64,000 bases of DNA from Toxonevra muliebris (Eukaryota; Arthropoda; Insecta; Diptera; Pallopteridae), in the NCBI GenBank assembly GCA_963691655.1, contig OY829326.1:150926998-150990997 (forward strand), given 5' to 3'. A program made the translations under genes and the position numbers. Positions 34,384 through 45,829 of this stretch are shown here, piece after piece; the stretch's first letter is position 1; the number at the start of each line of letters is the position of its first letter. The notes beneath the pieces were generated by a model. The model was not told the DNA's origin. It made no database searches and saw only the letters and a list, made by a program, of their open reading frames with translations.

Positions 34384-34851
34384 AATTGTTATCGCAGTAG
34401 TCATTTGATTGTTATAGGAATTTATTTACGATTTTCAGTGCCGTTTTAGAGTACTTCACGGTATTCAATGTTCACGTTATTGCGAGCGCACTGTACTCAG
34501 GTATTAAATTCATTCCTGTTAATAATTAAAATTCAAATTAATTAACAAAAAACTTAAAGCGCATTGTAATTTCAATTTAAAAATTAATTGTGCATAGTCT
34601 TTGGAAAATATGCTCAGACTTTCTCTCTTTTCCTCTCTTTGAATGTCACTTGTGAAATAGCCAAAAAAAAAAACAAGGTTTTAATTCAAACAAGCATTTC
34701 ATGCCGTTGACGTATTTTACATTACCATACATAAGTATAAAAATGTGAACTCAAACGTAATTTTACTTTTGCCATTAAATGTCAAAATTACATTCAAATT
34801 AATTACGATAGAAAGAACGGAGGCGATGGTGGCAGCACTATTAATACTCTC

Positions 34852-35819
34852 CAAGGCCGTATTTAGGGAGAGGTTTTGGGGGTTCTGAACCCCCTCCCCC
34901 CCCCGAAATCTGGAAACTTTATTCTAATTTTAGAGATTAATTGCCAATGGATGGAAAAAAAAGTCAAAATAAAATCTATTTAATGATATTTTTTACTTCC
35001 ATCGGTTTTTTTTTTCTAAAAAGTTATATATAAAAAAAAATAAATTTGAAATTTTGCGATCAAATCCAATTTGTTTTCTTCGACATGAGGTTTGACTACG
35101 GATTCAAAAAGAGAAGTTGATACTGAGCACTTCTGCATTCATAGTCTTTCTAGGTCAGTAACTGTTTTTGATTTAAAGTTTCGCCCTGAATCAGTTTGAA
35201 AAGTTTAAAAATTAGTAAAAATAGAAAAAATGATCGGATCCTTGTAAAATTAGACTTGCTTGAACCCCAATTTTGCCTAAAACGGGACGAGATGGGAAGT
35301 TTTTGTCTTCAGATTCGTGTTCAACGTGAAAAATTCTTTCGCAAAAACTCCAGCAAAACCCATGCAGTTTTGCAGGCAATCTCAAAATATAATTAATTTT
35401 TTAACGCATTATTGGTCAGAGCACCACGAAAGATCTCAACCTCATTCGGGTTCTTTCTATTTTTGGTAATTTTTTTGAGGTTGAGTACATCATCAGTAGT
35501 GGGAAGTCAATGAGTTAATGAAATTATGTCCTTCACGATAAAAAAATTCATTAGAATGCACATTGAATATTTATTTGAAAAAATTTAATTTGATTATTCT
35601 GTGAATTTTTTGTCACTTTTGGCCATTTTTTTGAGGTTAAGATTAAAAAAAATCGGAAAATTTTTCCTAAAATTTTAATTTTATAGGGTCCATCAAATGT
35701 ATCATCGATTTAATTTATTGTATTTAAAAATCAGTTTGATAAAAATTATTAATGAATATTTTCTTCGAATGAAAAGCCCCCCCCACCCCCCCTGAAAAAA
35801 ATTTCTGGCTACGGCCCTG
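34852..35819. mobile_element. hAT-like element with GGCCGTA ends and C-rich subterminal tracts
   Basis: This 968-bp element is flanked by an exact 8-bp duplication ATACTCTC (34844-34851 and 35820-35827). The ends are CAAGGCCGTATTTAGG and, from the right, CAGGGCCGTAGCCAG. Each end is followed by a C/G homopolymer-rich stretch (CCCCCTCCCCCCCCCC at about 34890 and CCCCCCCCACCCCCCC at about 35778). It has no transposase. A truncated copy lies at 9885-10530. Confidence 0.9.
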
Positions 35820-35829
35820 ATACTCTCAC

Positions 35830-37740
35830 ATGCACACGTTGAATAGTGGAATTTATGCGTTTCTCATTCAACTGTCCCCCTTTTTTTATCAGTCTCTCTC
35901 ACTCTCTGTTTATGTGTATCTATTAAATGTTGTGGTTTATTTACAATGCAACGTACTAAGTAAGTGTAAGTCTTATGTTACTGTTGTTGCTGTTGATATT
36001 GCTTTGTAAAATGCTGTGATATACTCTTGAAGCTGGAAATGTGTGTATGATTGAAATGGAATTTCCATTTGCCATTTCATGTTGCTCTTGTAATTGTTGA
36101 TGTCACATTTACTGCTGTAATGACAATTGGTTTTATCCTTTTCATTTGCAGATATTTCTATTGATGTTTCATTTAAGATGACATATTGTACTTTTATATA
36201 TTTTCTTTATGCTTGGAATGTGTATTAAAAGTATGCAGGTTGTCGATAAATATTACAGAAATATACTACACATTATTGCATACAGGTATATCTTACTGCC
36301 GACAGTAGCGTATCAAGAATTTTCTAGCCATATAGAAATATATATCCAAGCTTAAGTAAGATGTAGCAAAACGAGCCGAGTAAAATTCATATTCAGACCT
36401 AATCTATATATTTCTCCCACGCTACAAACATTTCAACATTGATCATGTAACCATATCGGGTCTGAGTCACTTAAAACAGAAGTATCCACTTTACAGAATA
36501 CATTTTATTGAAACTCTCAATATTTCTGACACTTGGCAACCCTTTTCTCATTTGTCAATACAATAAGGCATTGCTGTAATACTTTCCTACTGTTACTTCG
36601 TAATGCTCTGTAAATGCTTCGTAACCTGCGGGTACCTAAAAGTAACTTTGATAGCGTGAATTAATTAATTCTGTTATTTTTACGCCATATTCACGCGCTC
36701 ATCATTTTTATACATACATATATAAATTGATACTCTTACATATTTATACACCGACACACACATACATTCAAAATATTACAAGTATTAAAATCGTAAACGG
36801 AAATCCATTAATGAAATTTTAATTAATCACCAATAAACCATTAAAAGCAAAGAAATTAAATATTTGGATTGGACGATTCAGCGTAAATTATAGCATCGTT
36901 GGACGATGAAGGCACATTATATAGTAGGGGTGAATAAATCACAAGAAATAACAAAAACAACAACAACAGCTGAAAAAAGAAGAAAAATAAATAAATAATA
37001 ACACGAGGGGAATGAACGATGAACAAACGCGTGTAGTCCATTGAACCAACCAATACATTCACTTCAGTTAAGCGATTTAAAAAAAAGAAAAAAGTAAATT
37101 AAAAAACAAAACTACGTGGTAAATAAAAAATTTAAAGGATTAAACACGCTGCTTATATACCTTCGCTAACAGCAATTTAAGTCTTAAATAATTTGCATGG
37201 ATTTATTTATTTATTTAAATGTTTGTGGTATTTATATTACATATGTAAGAGAAGTAATTCGAGGGGCGAAAGATGAAATTATTACTATAAGCGGATTAGA
37301 TAAATGTTAGGTCTTTCTTTTTTAACTAGACGCAATCTAGTTACGTAGCGGGACCAATTAATCAGCATAGCCTAGAGAGGGTTAGGCATTGGTGTCGCTA
37401 TTTTTACAAACAATTCTTGTGCCACTTTGATCTGGTTAAGAACCCAGAAATGTTCAGTGTATGGAGATGCGTACAGTGATTTCTTTAAATTTGTAATCTA
37501 GAGTCTAGAAATCTGTAGCTTACTTCCAATATAAATTCGGTAAGATTATACAGAGTTAATTTTTTGAAAAATTTTGACGTAGGTAGTCTTCAAATTGAGC
37601 AAACGAAAAAAGGGTGGGGATCAAAGAGGTAAGGACGGAAAGTGTGTGTATTGCTGCCCAGATTATTTGATTTTAATTTTTATGATAAGTTACTTTTTAA
37701 AAAGTTATGAAACCTGTTGGGATTACAATAAAAACAAATG
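35830..37740. other. AT-rich non-coding stretch
   Basis: No gene is recognised. There is CTCTCTCACTCTC near 35892, AACAACAACAGC near 36960 and a perfect short hairpin ACTAGACGCAATCTAGT near 37326. Confidence 0.45.
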
Positions 37741-37743
37741 TTG

Positions 37744-38018
37744 TGTCTGTTCTGTCTGTTCTGTCCGTTCTGTCTGTTCTGTCTGTTCTGTCTGTTCTGT
37801 CTGTTCTGTCTGTTCTGTCTGTTCTGTCTGTTCTGTCTGTTCTGTCTGTTCTGTCTGTTCTGTCTGTTCTGTCTGTTCTGTCTGTTCTGTCTGTTCTGTC
37901 TGTTCTGTCTGTTCTGTCTGTTCTGTCTGTTCTGTCTGTTCTGTCTGTTCTGTCTGTTCTGTCTGTTCTGTCTGTTCTGTCTGTTCTGTCTGTTCTGTGT
38001 GTTCTGTCTGTTCTGTCT
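37744..38018. repeat. 9-bp minisatellite (CTGTCTGTT)n, ~30 units
   Basis: About 275 bp of head-to-tail CTGTCTGTT contains only two visible variant units (CTGTCCGTT near 37761 and CTGTGTGTT near 37994). Because the unit is a multiple of three and lacks stops, all three forward frames and one reverse frame stay open (three-residue repeats such as CSV, VLS or TEQ). These are by-products, not proteins. Confidence 0.97.
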
Positions 38019-38306
38019 TGTTTATATTAACCTGGTCCAAGATATAAACTTGGATCTTTAAAATCAAACTATTCCAAATATGTTGGAAAACTAAGTGTTA
38101 CTCATACGACCTGATGCACTCAAGCGTAATTTTTATACATACAAAAATGCACAAATTTCGCAAAATTTCAGACATTTTACCATAGTGATGAGAAGTAAAC
38201 AGAAATTGTGCATTGTTAAATTTCCGTTCACCATCTTGAAGAAATGTGAAACGATTTTCGTTTGTTACAGTACGGTCGCAACAAGTAGTATGAATAACAC
38301 ATAATT

Positions 38307-38643
38307 GACAGGCTGAGAGGAAAAGCGGGCTAAAATTTATATAAGAGCAAAAGTGAAATAATTTAGAGTGTCAGTGCAAGAATTGCATAAGTAATACGGT
38401 TTAGAGTGAAAATGAAACGCCTTAAAAGTAAGAGCAAAAATGGTATAACAATTATTTCAGAGCAAGAACAGCATAGTTTTTTATTTCGTTTTCGCTCTGA
38501 ACATATTTCGTTTCACTTTTGCTCTGAACATATTTCGTTTCACTTTTGCTCTGAACATATTTCGTTTTGCTTTTGCTCTTTAGTAAAATTATTCCATTTT
38601 TTTCAGAACGTAGAAGTTATACCACCTTTCTTCTCAGCGTCTC
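38307..38643 (+). mobile_element. MITE with GA(C/G)AGGCTGAGAGG ends, copy 3
   Basis: This 337-bp element is flanked by exact AATT (38303-38306 and 38644-38647). The left end is GACAGGCTGAGAGGAAA, and the right end (TTCTCAGCGTCTC) has a mutated terminal repeat. It is about 26 bp longer than copy 2 because it has three rather than two 27-bp internal units (about 38490-38570, each with GAACATATTTCGTTT). Confidence 0.88.
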
Positions 38644-38649
38644 AATTGT

Positions 38650-40555
38650 GAACCGGATTTGTCGTAACAAAATAACGCATTGAATTCTTTTAAAAGAATT
38701 AACGTTATCGTCTAGTTATTAATTAAAAAAATAAGTAAAAATTCAATATACAAATATTTACGCTGAAAATATTTAAATAAATTTTATTAAAATAATTTTA
38801 TATTTCAAAAAAATATACGATATTAGCCTTAATTTTTTGGAAGCATATGAACATACAGCAATAAGTGCAAAAGTAGGTAGCTTTATCTATTTATAAATAG
38901 GTTAATTGTCATATAGTAAATACCGGCATAAACAAATAAATGAGTGGGTTTTGTCTAAGGTTTATATATTTTTAAATACCATATACTTTCATTTACTTAA
39001 GTAAGTACATTTTGCATACGCAGTACTAAGTACCATATAGTATTTTCTGACAACTCTATCATCAAAAAGTTATTTAAACATTATGCTATTATATTTTAAT
39101 CGGCTTTTTAATGTATGACATGGCGAACAAAAACCTACAAAAAAGAATTAAATGAGAATTTTCCAAAAACAAAAGAAGGAAAATATTCTTTTACAACACA
39201 CAGCTGCTAACCTATTAAAAAGTAAAATGTATATTTTTGATACATAGAGCAGCTGTCTAGCTTATTTTTTAACCAAATATAAAAAAGAAAAACAGAAAGT
39301 AAAATCCTTATAACAAAAGAAATTTCTAACTACCAAAGTTGGGAAGTCTGTGTGTGTGTGAAAAAGGAGGAGGTAGAAAAAAGTCTTGCGCTAAAATATG
39401 TGACGTACATTATTCATTTGATTGTTTATATATATATATTTATATATAAAAGAACACACATACTTATTCAGAACTACATGCATGAGCATACATAATAAGC
39501 TCACATATGTGTATGTAGTATCAGTGTGTGAGTTTCTTTTTTTTCCTTCTTCTATTTTGCACACAACTGCCAGACAATTTGTCTGCTAAAGTGAAATGAT
39601 TTCACACTCATACGAGTGTATAAGAAATATATATACGCACAAACACATATACATTTGTGTGTGTATAAATTGGTGCTTGCTTGTCACTGTGACAGTTTTT
39701 TTCTGGTTTTGCTTTTGTTTTGAATTTTTTTTTTATATATGCTTGCAAAAATATAATAGAAATAAAATTCCGAAACAGCATGTTTCTTTTTTCATATACT
39801 TGTATATATTGCGTATATTTCAAGTCAATGTTGTACAGACACACACACATATTTACATGCATAATACTTGTGCGTATATGTAAAAGTAGCTTTCGCGCAA
39901 ATTCATTCTGCTTGATTCGTTGCAATTTATTTGAAGTGATGTCGTTTTTATTCAAAAATATATACAAACATATCTAAGCTTAGATAACTACACATACATG
40001 CACACTCAACACAATTCCTTCATATTTTTTTGTTTTGCAAATACACATATGTGTGTTTGTATTTGTGCTTCGTATATATTTGCTTTTGTAGAAGCAATGA
40101 ATGAATAAAGTTGTTGTCATTTATTCTATTTGTGATTTTTATTTGATGTTGTTACTTCCTTAACGTTTTGTTTGACTTTTCTGCTTCTGCTGTATTTTTT
40201 TATTTATTTATTTATTTTTTTTTCTTAATATATTTTTATTGTTGTTGTTTTTTCTTATTATAAAATTATATAATCAAATTGCTTGTTGTTATTGTTGGGC
40301 GTTTGTTTTTATTTGTTTTGCAGTCTTGTTAGTGTTAAAAATTGCCGCAAATTTTTTGTTATGCTCCTTGATTTTTTTCATTGAATAGTCACACATTTTT
40401 ACGGTTCATCATTGACGTTGAGTTAATAAATTGACTTATATTTTATTTACTGCCATTAACCGCACTCAAATTTTTGGAAAATTACTTAATTATTTTGGAA
40501 TCGGGTGTGAAATTTAGGGAATTTTTTTCAGCTTCAGGTCAGAGAATTCATTGTG
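38650..40555. other. AT-rich non-coding stretch with CA and TG microsatellites
   Basis: No gene is recognised. Features are GTGTGTGTG (about 39350), TATATATATATT (about 39428), ACACACACACAT (about 39840) and T/A-rich tracts around 40195-40260. Confidence 0.45.
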
Positions 40556-41225
40556 GTTAGAAAATGGACGGGAAGGAGAATAAACTATCGAAAAATTGGA
40601 TAAGGAAGAAACTGGCAGAGCAAAAATAGACAAGGAAGAATATATATAAAAGGGAAAAAAGACTAGGAAGAAAATGACAAGAAATAAAATAGTCTGGGTA
40701 GATGGCCCCAAAAAAATAGGCAGAGAAGAAAGGAAACCAGAATACGTGAAAAGAATGATTAAAAGATATAATGGACAAAGAAGAAAATAGTGGAGGAAGA
40801 AAGTGAGCAAGGAAGAAAATCGACAAAGATGAAAATAGACAAGGATAAGAGCTGTCAGGAAAGGCAATATACAAGAAGGACAATAGGCAAGGAAGAAACA
40901 TAAACTGTGATGAAAAAAAGAGAAAGAAAATAAAGAAGGAAAAAACTAAGCAGGTACAAAAATAGAATATATATAGAATATAACAAAAAAAAATAAACAA
41001 GAAAGAAAATAAACAAATAAATAATTTGACAAAAAAGGAAATGGAAAAAAAAAATAACAGGGAAAAAATAGACAGAGAAGAAAAATGTTGGGGAAAAATA
41101 GATGATAGTAAACTAAAAAAAAATGGACCAAGGTAAAATTAGAAACGGAAGTAAATGGGCAAAAAACCGATTAGTCAAGAAAGAACAAAAAAACAGAAGA
41201 CAAGCGAGCAAATAGACCCGGAAGT
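40556..41225. repeat. Degenerate purine-rich GACAAGGAAGAAAATA tract
   Basis: Variants of GACAAGGAAGAAAATA and GGCAAGGAAGAAA recur every ~15-25 bases, and the top strand is mostly A and G. Long minus-strand frames rich in Phe, Leu and Ser are by-products of the composition. Confidence 0.75.
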
Positions 41226-41645
41226 TAATAGAAAAAGAGCCTTATTAAAATAGTATTTTGTGGCTGAAACCCTCTAGCAGTTATCTTTACAAATAATTTG
41301 AAAAACTTAAGAATACAAAAACTATAAATGGTGTCTTGAATTCGCTTTACACTACGATCCCACTTCTTTTGGGAGCATAAAACTTGCACATCCACTTTAA
41401 TTCTAACACTAGACACTCCTCTTAGGTATGTAAGGCTTTTATAAGAAGTTTTTATATTCAACAAGGTACATAGCTTCAGGTCGAGTTTCCTTATCTTAGT
41501 TCGAGAACTTCTATCCAGTTTAATTGTTATTTCAACTCTTTTTCTTCTTGGTGCTGAAGTTGATTGCATACAGATCTCGTTTTGCAGAAACAATTTGTTA
41601 AATCTTCTCTTCCTATCCCTTTTTATGAATAGTTAATATGACCCG
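41226..41645. other. Non-coding stretch
   Basis: A minus-strand frame at 41225-41593 has no recognisable domain, and nothing else is visible. Confidence 0.35.
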
Positions 41646-41649
41646 TAAA

Positions 41650-41820
41650 CACCTAGATTTTTGATTGAAATCTATGATTTTACCATTATTGGTGATTGTT
41701 TAAAAACGAATATTTTTCATAGTTTTTAGGAGACTATGAAAATTAAATCTAGATGTTAATTTTAAAAGTCATGACTTAAGTTCATGTCAATTTCGCATTA
41801 ATTTTCTTTTAATATAGTTG
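41650..41820. repeat. Dispersed repeat R, copy 3 (partial)
   Basis: It contains TAGGAGACTATGAAAATTAA followed by ATCTAGATG and a CATGACTTAAGTTCATGTC block, matching the left parts of the copies at 18106 and 24880. The right block of R is absent. Confidence 0.55.
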
Positions 41821-43559
41821 GCCTACAAGTCTCAACCGCTATTGGTGATCTAAAATCTGGATTGCAAGTTACTGATTTTTTAAGATAGACGGTGAGGCTA
41901 GTGAGTGTTAATGTCATTGATTTTAAGAGTATATATTATTTTTCGGTAAAATTTTGCACAAAAAAATAACTCTACCCCATTTTTCTTATCATTTCCCTAT
42001 ATGACTCCTTCCAAAACATATAGGCAAATAAAAAAGATATCAATCAAAAAATGAAAAAAATAAAGAATGTAAAGTATTATGAACTTTGTCGTTATGAAAT
42101 ACTCACTTCATATAATTTTAACTAAGCCAAAAATTTTATAAATTCATTTCCTTCTATTCCTTTTTATTTAACTACAATAGGAGAAGTCGATAAAATAGGC
42201 AAATAAATAAACAAATTATTTACCTCTAAGATGCTTACCTAACAATAAAAAAAGGGGAAAAAGAAACAGTAAAGAATAAAAGTTTAAACTGATAACAGTA
42301 AGGGTGAAAAGAATGCAGCAAGCAAATATATATTCATACGTCCACTCGCTCTTCTACTGCAACTACTCGAGCTGCTAGCTGAAGCTGTTATGAAACTTTC
42401 AAAATACATTTAAAGCACGTTTCTTTTTAGCACAACATAAAAAGCAAATAAAAAACAAATCGACAAGTTTTGGTTATTACAAGCGTCTTAGCTTGTTGTA
42501 AATATCTATGATTATAACACTAGCGCTGCCAGAAAACAAATAGAACGGAAGTTTTGGGAAGTTTTCTGATGACACGTGAGACACGGAAAAAAGTTTTTTG
42601 AGATTATTCATTTTTTGAGTTTATGTGGTCCACGTAACTCTTCCAGTAGAAAATAATATTGGATTCATATTCAGCGAAAATAAATATACGAAAAAGGGCT
42701 TCATCTATTTTTTTATGATGACTTGGGCGAACGAACGCTTGATAAAACTATTCTTTCAAGGTGAGGTGGTAGACTTGCAGCCACCATATTGGTCCGCCAT
42801 AATGCAAAATAAAAAAAAGGCCTTGTTGCATTCAAAACTAGAGATTTTAAGCTTTCATTTGAGGCCAAACATGTCCTAAAATACCTTAACCAATTTTGGA
42901 GAGGGGTGTGTCTCCCATTGACAGAGAATGTCCCATATATATATAAAATCCCACAAAAAAAAAAACATGAAAAACAAAAAGATTCCCAAAAGGAAACTAA
43001 TAAAACAAGAAAAAAAGTGTTGTTGTCTTGGGTGAAAGTAAGAGTGAAAAGTAAGTGATACAAGATGGAAAAAGTGGTAAGGAATAGAAAAGATAAGACA
43101 TTGCTAGATGAGATAGATGGCAAGGAAAACCATGAAGAAGTAATGCATGGAAGGATAAAGTATGGCAAATGAAAAAGTTTGATATGGTTAGGTATTAACA
43201 GGTAAGACAATGGAAAGATAAGATATAGAGAAGTTTGTATGCAAAAACTGTATGCGGCGTACCTGACTTAACACTCAAAGAAAGAAGGCAAAAAATAAAA
43301 AGTTGGGCAGAACAAGTAAAAAAAACGCAAGCATGCACACACACACACACGCACATAACCACAGAGCGCAAGTTGAAAGAAAAAAAGCAGCCTAAAGTTA
43401 TGCTATGAAAATGCCTAAAGTTTTATTCGGTCTTTTACTAAGAGAGAGAGAGAGAGAGTAGTGTGGGGAGATAGGGCGAAAAAGAAAGAAACTGCTTGAG
43501 AAGAACATAAAATACTTTTTCTTTTTTGTATTCGTTTCTTTTTTACAGCGTTAACAGTT
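41821..43559. other. Non-coding stretch with purine-rich and simple repeats
   Basis: No gene is recognised. Features are AAGATAAGACA/GAAAGATAAGATA-like variants (about 43060-43220), an (AC)n run at 43335-43350 and an (AG)n run at 43441-43457. Confidence 0.45.
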
Positions 43560-43567
43560 AAGTGAGT

Positions 43568-44511
43568 CAGCGATGCCAACTTGTGGGGAATTCCCCGATT
43601 TACGGGGAATTTTTCAGGGTGCGGAGAATCGGGGGATGAGCTGCTTTTTGCGGGGAATTTGAAGTCGTTCAGCTTTTTTTTTTTTGTTAAATTTTATGTA
43701 ATGTAATATAATAATAACTTATGCCTTGTTTTTAATATTTTGGGTCTTAAAATTTTCATCGCTTCTTAAGTGAGCCCTGCACTTTATTGGTTTGGAGAAA
43801 TCGATTTTTAAAAAAATGTGCTATTTGAAAGTATTATATTTCGAAAGTACTTTGTAAAAATTTCAGAGCGAAGCTCGGAGTGATTTCGTAGATATATATG
43901 ATTATAACGCCGAGTGTCAGCCAGACCAAAGCAGTCGCGCGGTGGTTCGGCTTCCCTTTCGGCCGTTCAGAAAGGCTTAGCTATGTCTTCGTCCAGCACC
44001 TCCTGATTAATAACACTTAATCCGTGCTGACTAATCAGTAAACTTATAAATTACTGTCAGCAATCATAAGGAAGAAAAAGTATATTTTATTTGTTAAAAA
44101 CCGACAGTCAAAATTTTGAACCATTTTTCTCAAAATAAGGTTTTTGCCATTTTTTATTTTAGTCAAAGTAAAGGCCAAGTATTTTCTTTTGGTAAGTTTG
44201 TTGTCCAAAAGTGGGCTGAAGCTTGTTTATTGTTCAAATTGGGTGTGGTAACTACTACCCAATGTGTCAAAAGAATTCCGGAAAAGTACAGAGAGTACAT
44301 TTCTATATAAGCCCTATAAAAATTGGTTAACTTTTAGACCGAGAAAGTTCAGGGTCGCCCTAAAATAACACTTACCCATATCAATTTTAAGGTATTTTTC
44401 GTTTTTGTAAAATGTTTATATGGAAAGTAATTTGAAATTATACCGATGCGGGGAATTCGATAGAAAATCGGGGAATTTCGGGAAGAAAGAAAAAATGAGT
44501 TGGCATCCCTG
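43568..44511. mobile_element. Non-autonomous hAT-type element with ATGCCAAC ends
   Basis: This 944-bp element is flanked by an exact 8-bp duplication AAGTGAGT (43560-43567 and 44512-44519). The ends are CAGCGATGCCAACTTG and, from the right, CAGGGATGCCAACTCA. GGGGAATT motifs cluster at both ends (GGGGAATTCCCCG at about 43585; GGGGAATTCG and GGGGAATTTCG at about 44450-44480). No transposase was recognised. A more GC-rich inner block (about 43865-44040) is unlike the rest and is not identified. Confidence 0.9.
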
Positions 44512-44519
44512 AAGTGAGT

Positions 44520-44876
44520 AGATGCGCAAATGCCTTGGTCTGTGCTTCAAGATTGTTCCAAGAAGTGAGAACAGAGCGGTTAAGAGAAAATATACGAAAA
44601 CATGTGACGAAGAAAGAATGAAAGGTGGAAAGAAAAGCGTAGAAGTGGCTGCAAAGTATGGAAGAGTGAAAACAAAACGAAAACAAGAGCAATATAAAAT
44701 TTTCTCTTCCTTAAATCAAATTTTAGCTTTCAGCTAAAGTTAAACATAACAAAAATTGCAACAGCATTGGTGGATCCAGAGAGAGAATAAAGGATATCCA
44801 GGCCCTTACAAAAACTTTGCATGTTTAAAAACTTTAAATATTTTTATTCATCTCACATGTTTAATATTATTCAAAG
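44520..44876. other. Non-coding stretch between two elements
   Basis: Nothing recognisable is present. Two short plus-strand frames have no family resemblance. Confidence 0.35.
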
Positions 44877-44878
44877 TA

Positions 44879-45718
44879 GGGGATTGTCGTCATGGTCGGG
44901 ACGCTGTCAGGGTTGGGACGGTGTCGTTTTTTACATTAAATCTCACAGGCGTCCGTTAAGTTAATATACAGTGTTGTTTGTCATGACGAAAGCAACATTT
45001 TCATGCCATTTCAAGTTCAGAGTGTGAAGTGTATATATGTGTTAAAAGAAGAAAAGAGACCGCGTGCTAAAAGAAGAGTGAAAAAAACATTTAATAGTGC
45101 CAGAAAAAGTGAATTAATTTAAAATAAAATGCAAACGTTAAAGTAAGTTAACTTAAATCGTTTGATAAGGTTTAATAAGTGAAAATATGTAACATTTCAT
45201 GGAATTTGCACCACTCGAATATGCTGTAAATGATACAAGGCTAAATGACGTGTGTTGTCAGGGTCGGAACACCGAAAAAACTTTTCTTGTAATGATGCGT
45301 TTTGACTTTGGAAATACATTTTTTTCACCCGTGAGTGTTTTTCGTGTTATTTTATCGTGTGTGTATAAAAAAATCAAATTTTCCTTAAAATTCATACAGA
45401 GGAATTTTAATTTTAATTTCAGGTTTCTTGCCAATTTGTAAGCGTAATTTTCTTTGATTTTCATGTTATTCTCAATGATATTCTTTCATTTCTTATTGAA
45501 TTTCTACAGTGTTCCGACCCTGACCACAATTTTCGTTTTTTTTTTAAATGTACATAACTTTTAAACTATTAATCCAATTATATTTTATTGTTCAACAAAA
45601 ACATTGCAATTTGTGAGAACTTTCCAATGGTATGCAAAATTAACAAAAAAAAATTCGACATTCAACGGAAGTTATGAGCAAAAGTCAAAACATGCTCCAA
45701 ACCCTGACGACACTCCCC
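44879..45718. mobile_element. TA-flanked element with iterated GTCAGGGTYGGAAC motifs
   Basis: This 840-bp segment lies between TA (44877-44878) and TA (45719-45720). The ends are GGGGATTGTCGTCATGGT and, from the right, GGGGAGTGTCGTCAGGGT. The motif GTCA(G/T)GGT(C/T)GG(G/A)AC, or its complement, occurs at about 44889, 44907, 45257 and 45513, and in a diverged form at about 45693. It encodes no transposase. The TA duplication would fit Tc1/mariner, but the end sequence does not resemble the other families in the window. Confidence 0.75.
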
Positions 45719-45829
45719 TACATTAAATTTGATTTTTCTTCTTTGGGAAGCTTGATAATGATTTTGCATCACTTTTTTCATTTGACTTCACTGATTGATT
45801 TTTAAATTTATTTCTGGCAAAATTATATG

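Noticed and set aside
37595..38061. Open frames of over 100 codons in several frames (Cys-Ser-Val, Val-Leu-Ser and Thr-Glu-Gln repeats)
   Set aside because: They are created by the 9-bp minisatellite, which has no stop in these frames; simultaneous openness of overlapping frames on both strands argues against a gene.
40514..41131. Minus-strand hydrophobic frames of 60-147 codons
   Set aside because: Same cause: translation of a purine-rich degenerate repeat.
44116..44310. 64-codon frame inside the hAT-type element as a transposase exon
   Set aside because: No hAT catalytic or dimerisation motif could be seen; too short to assign.
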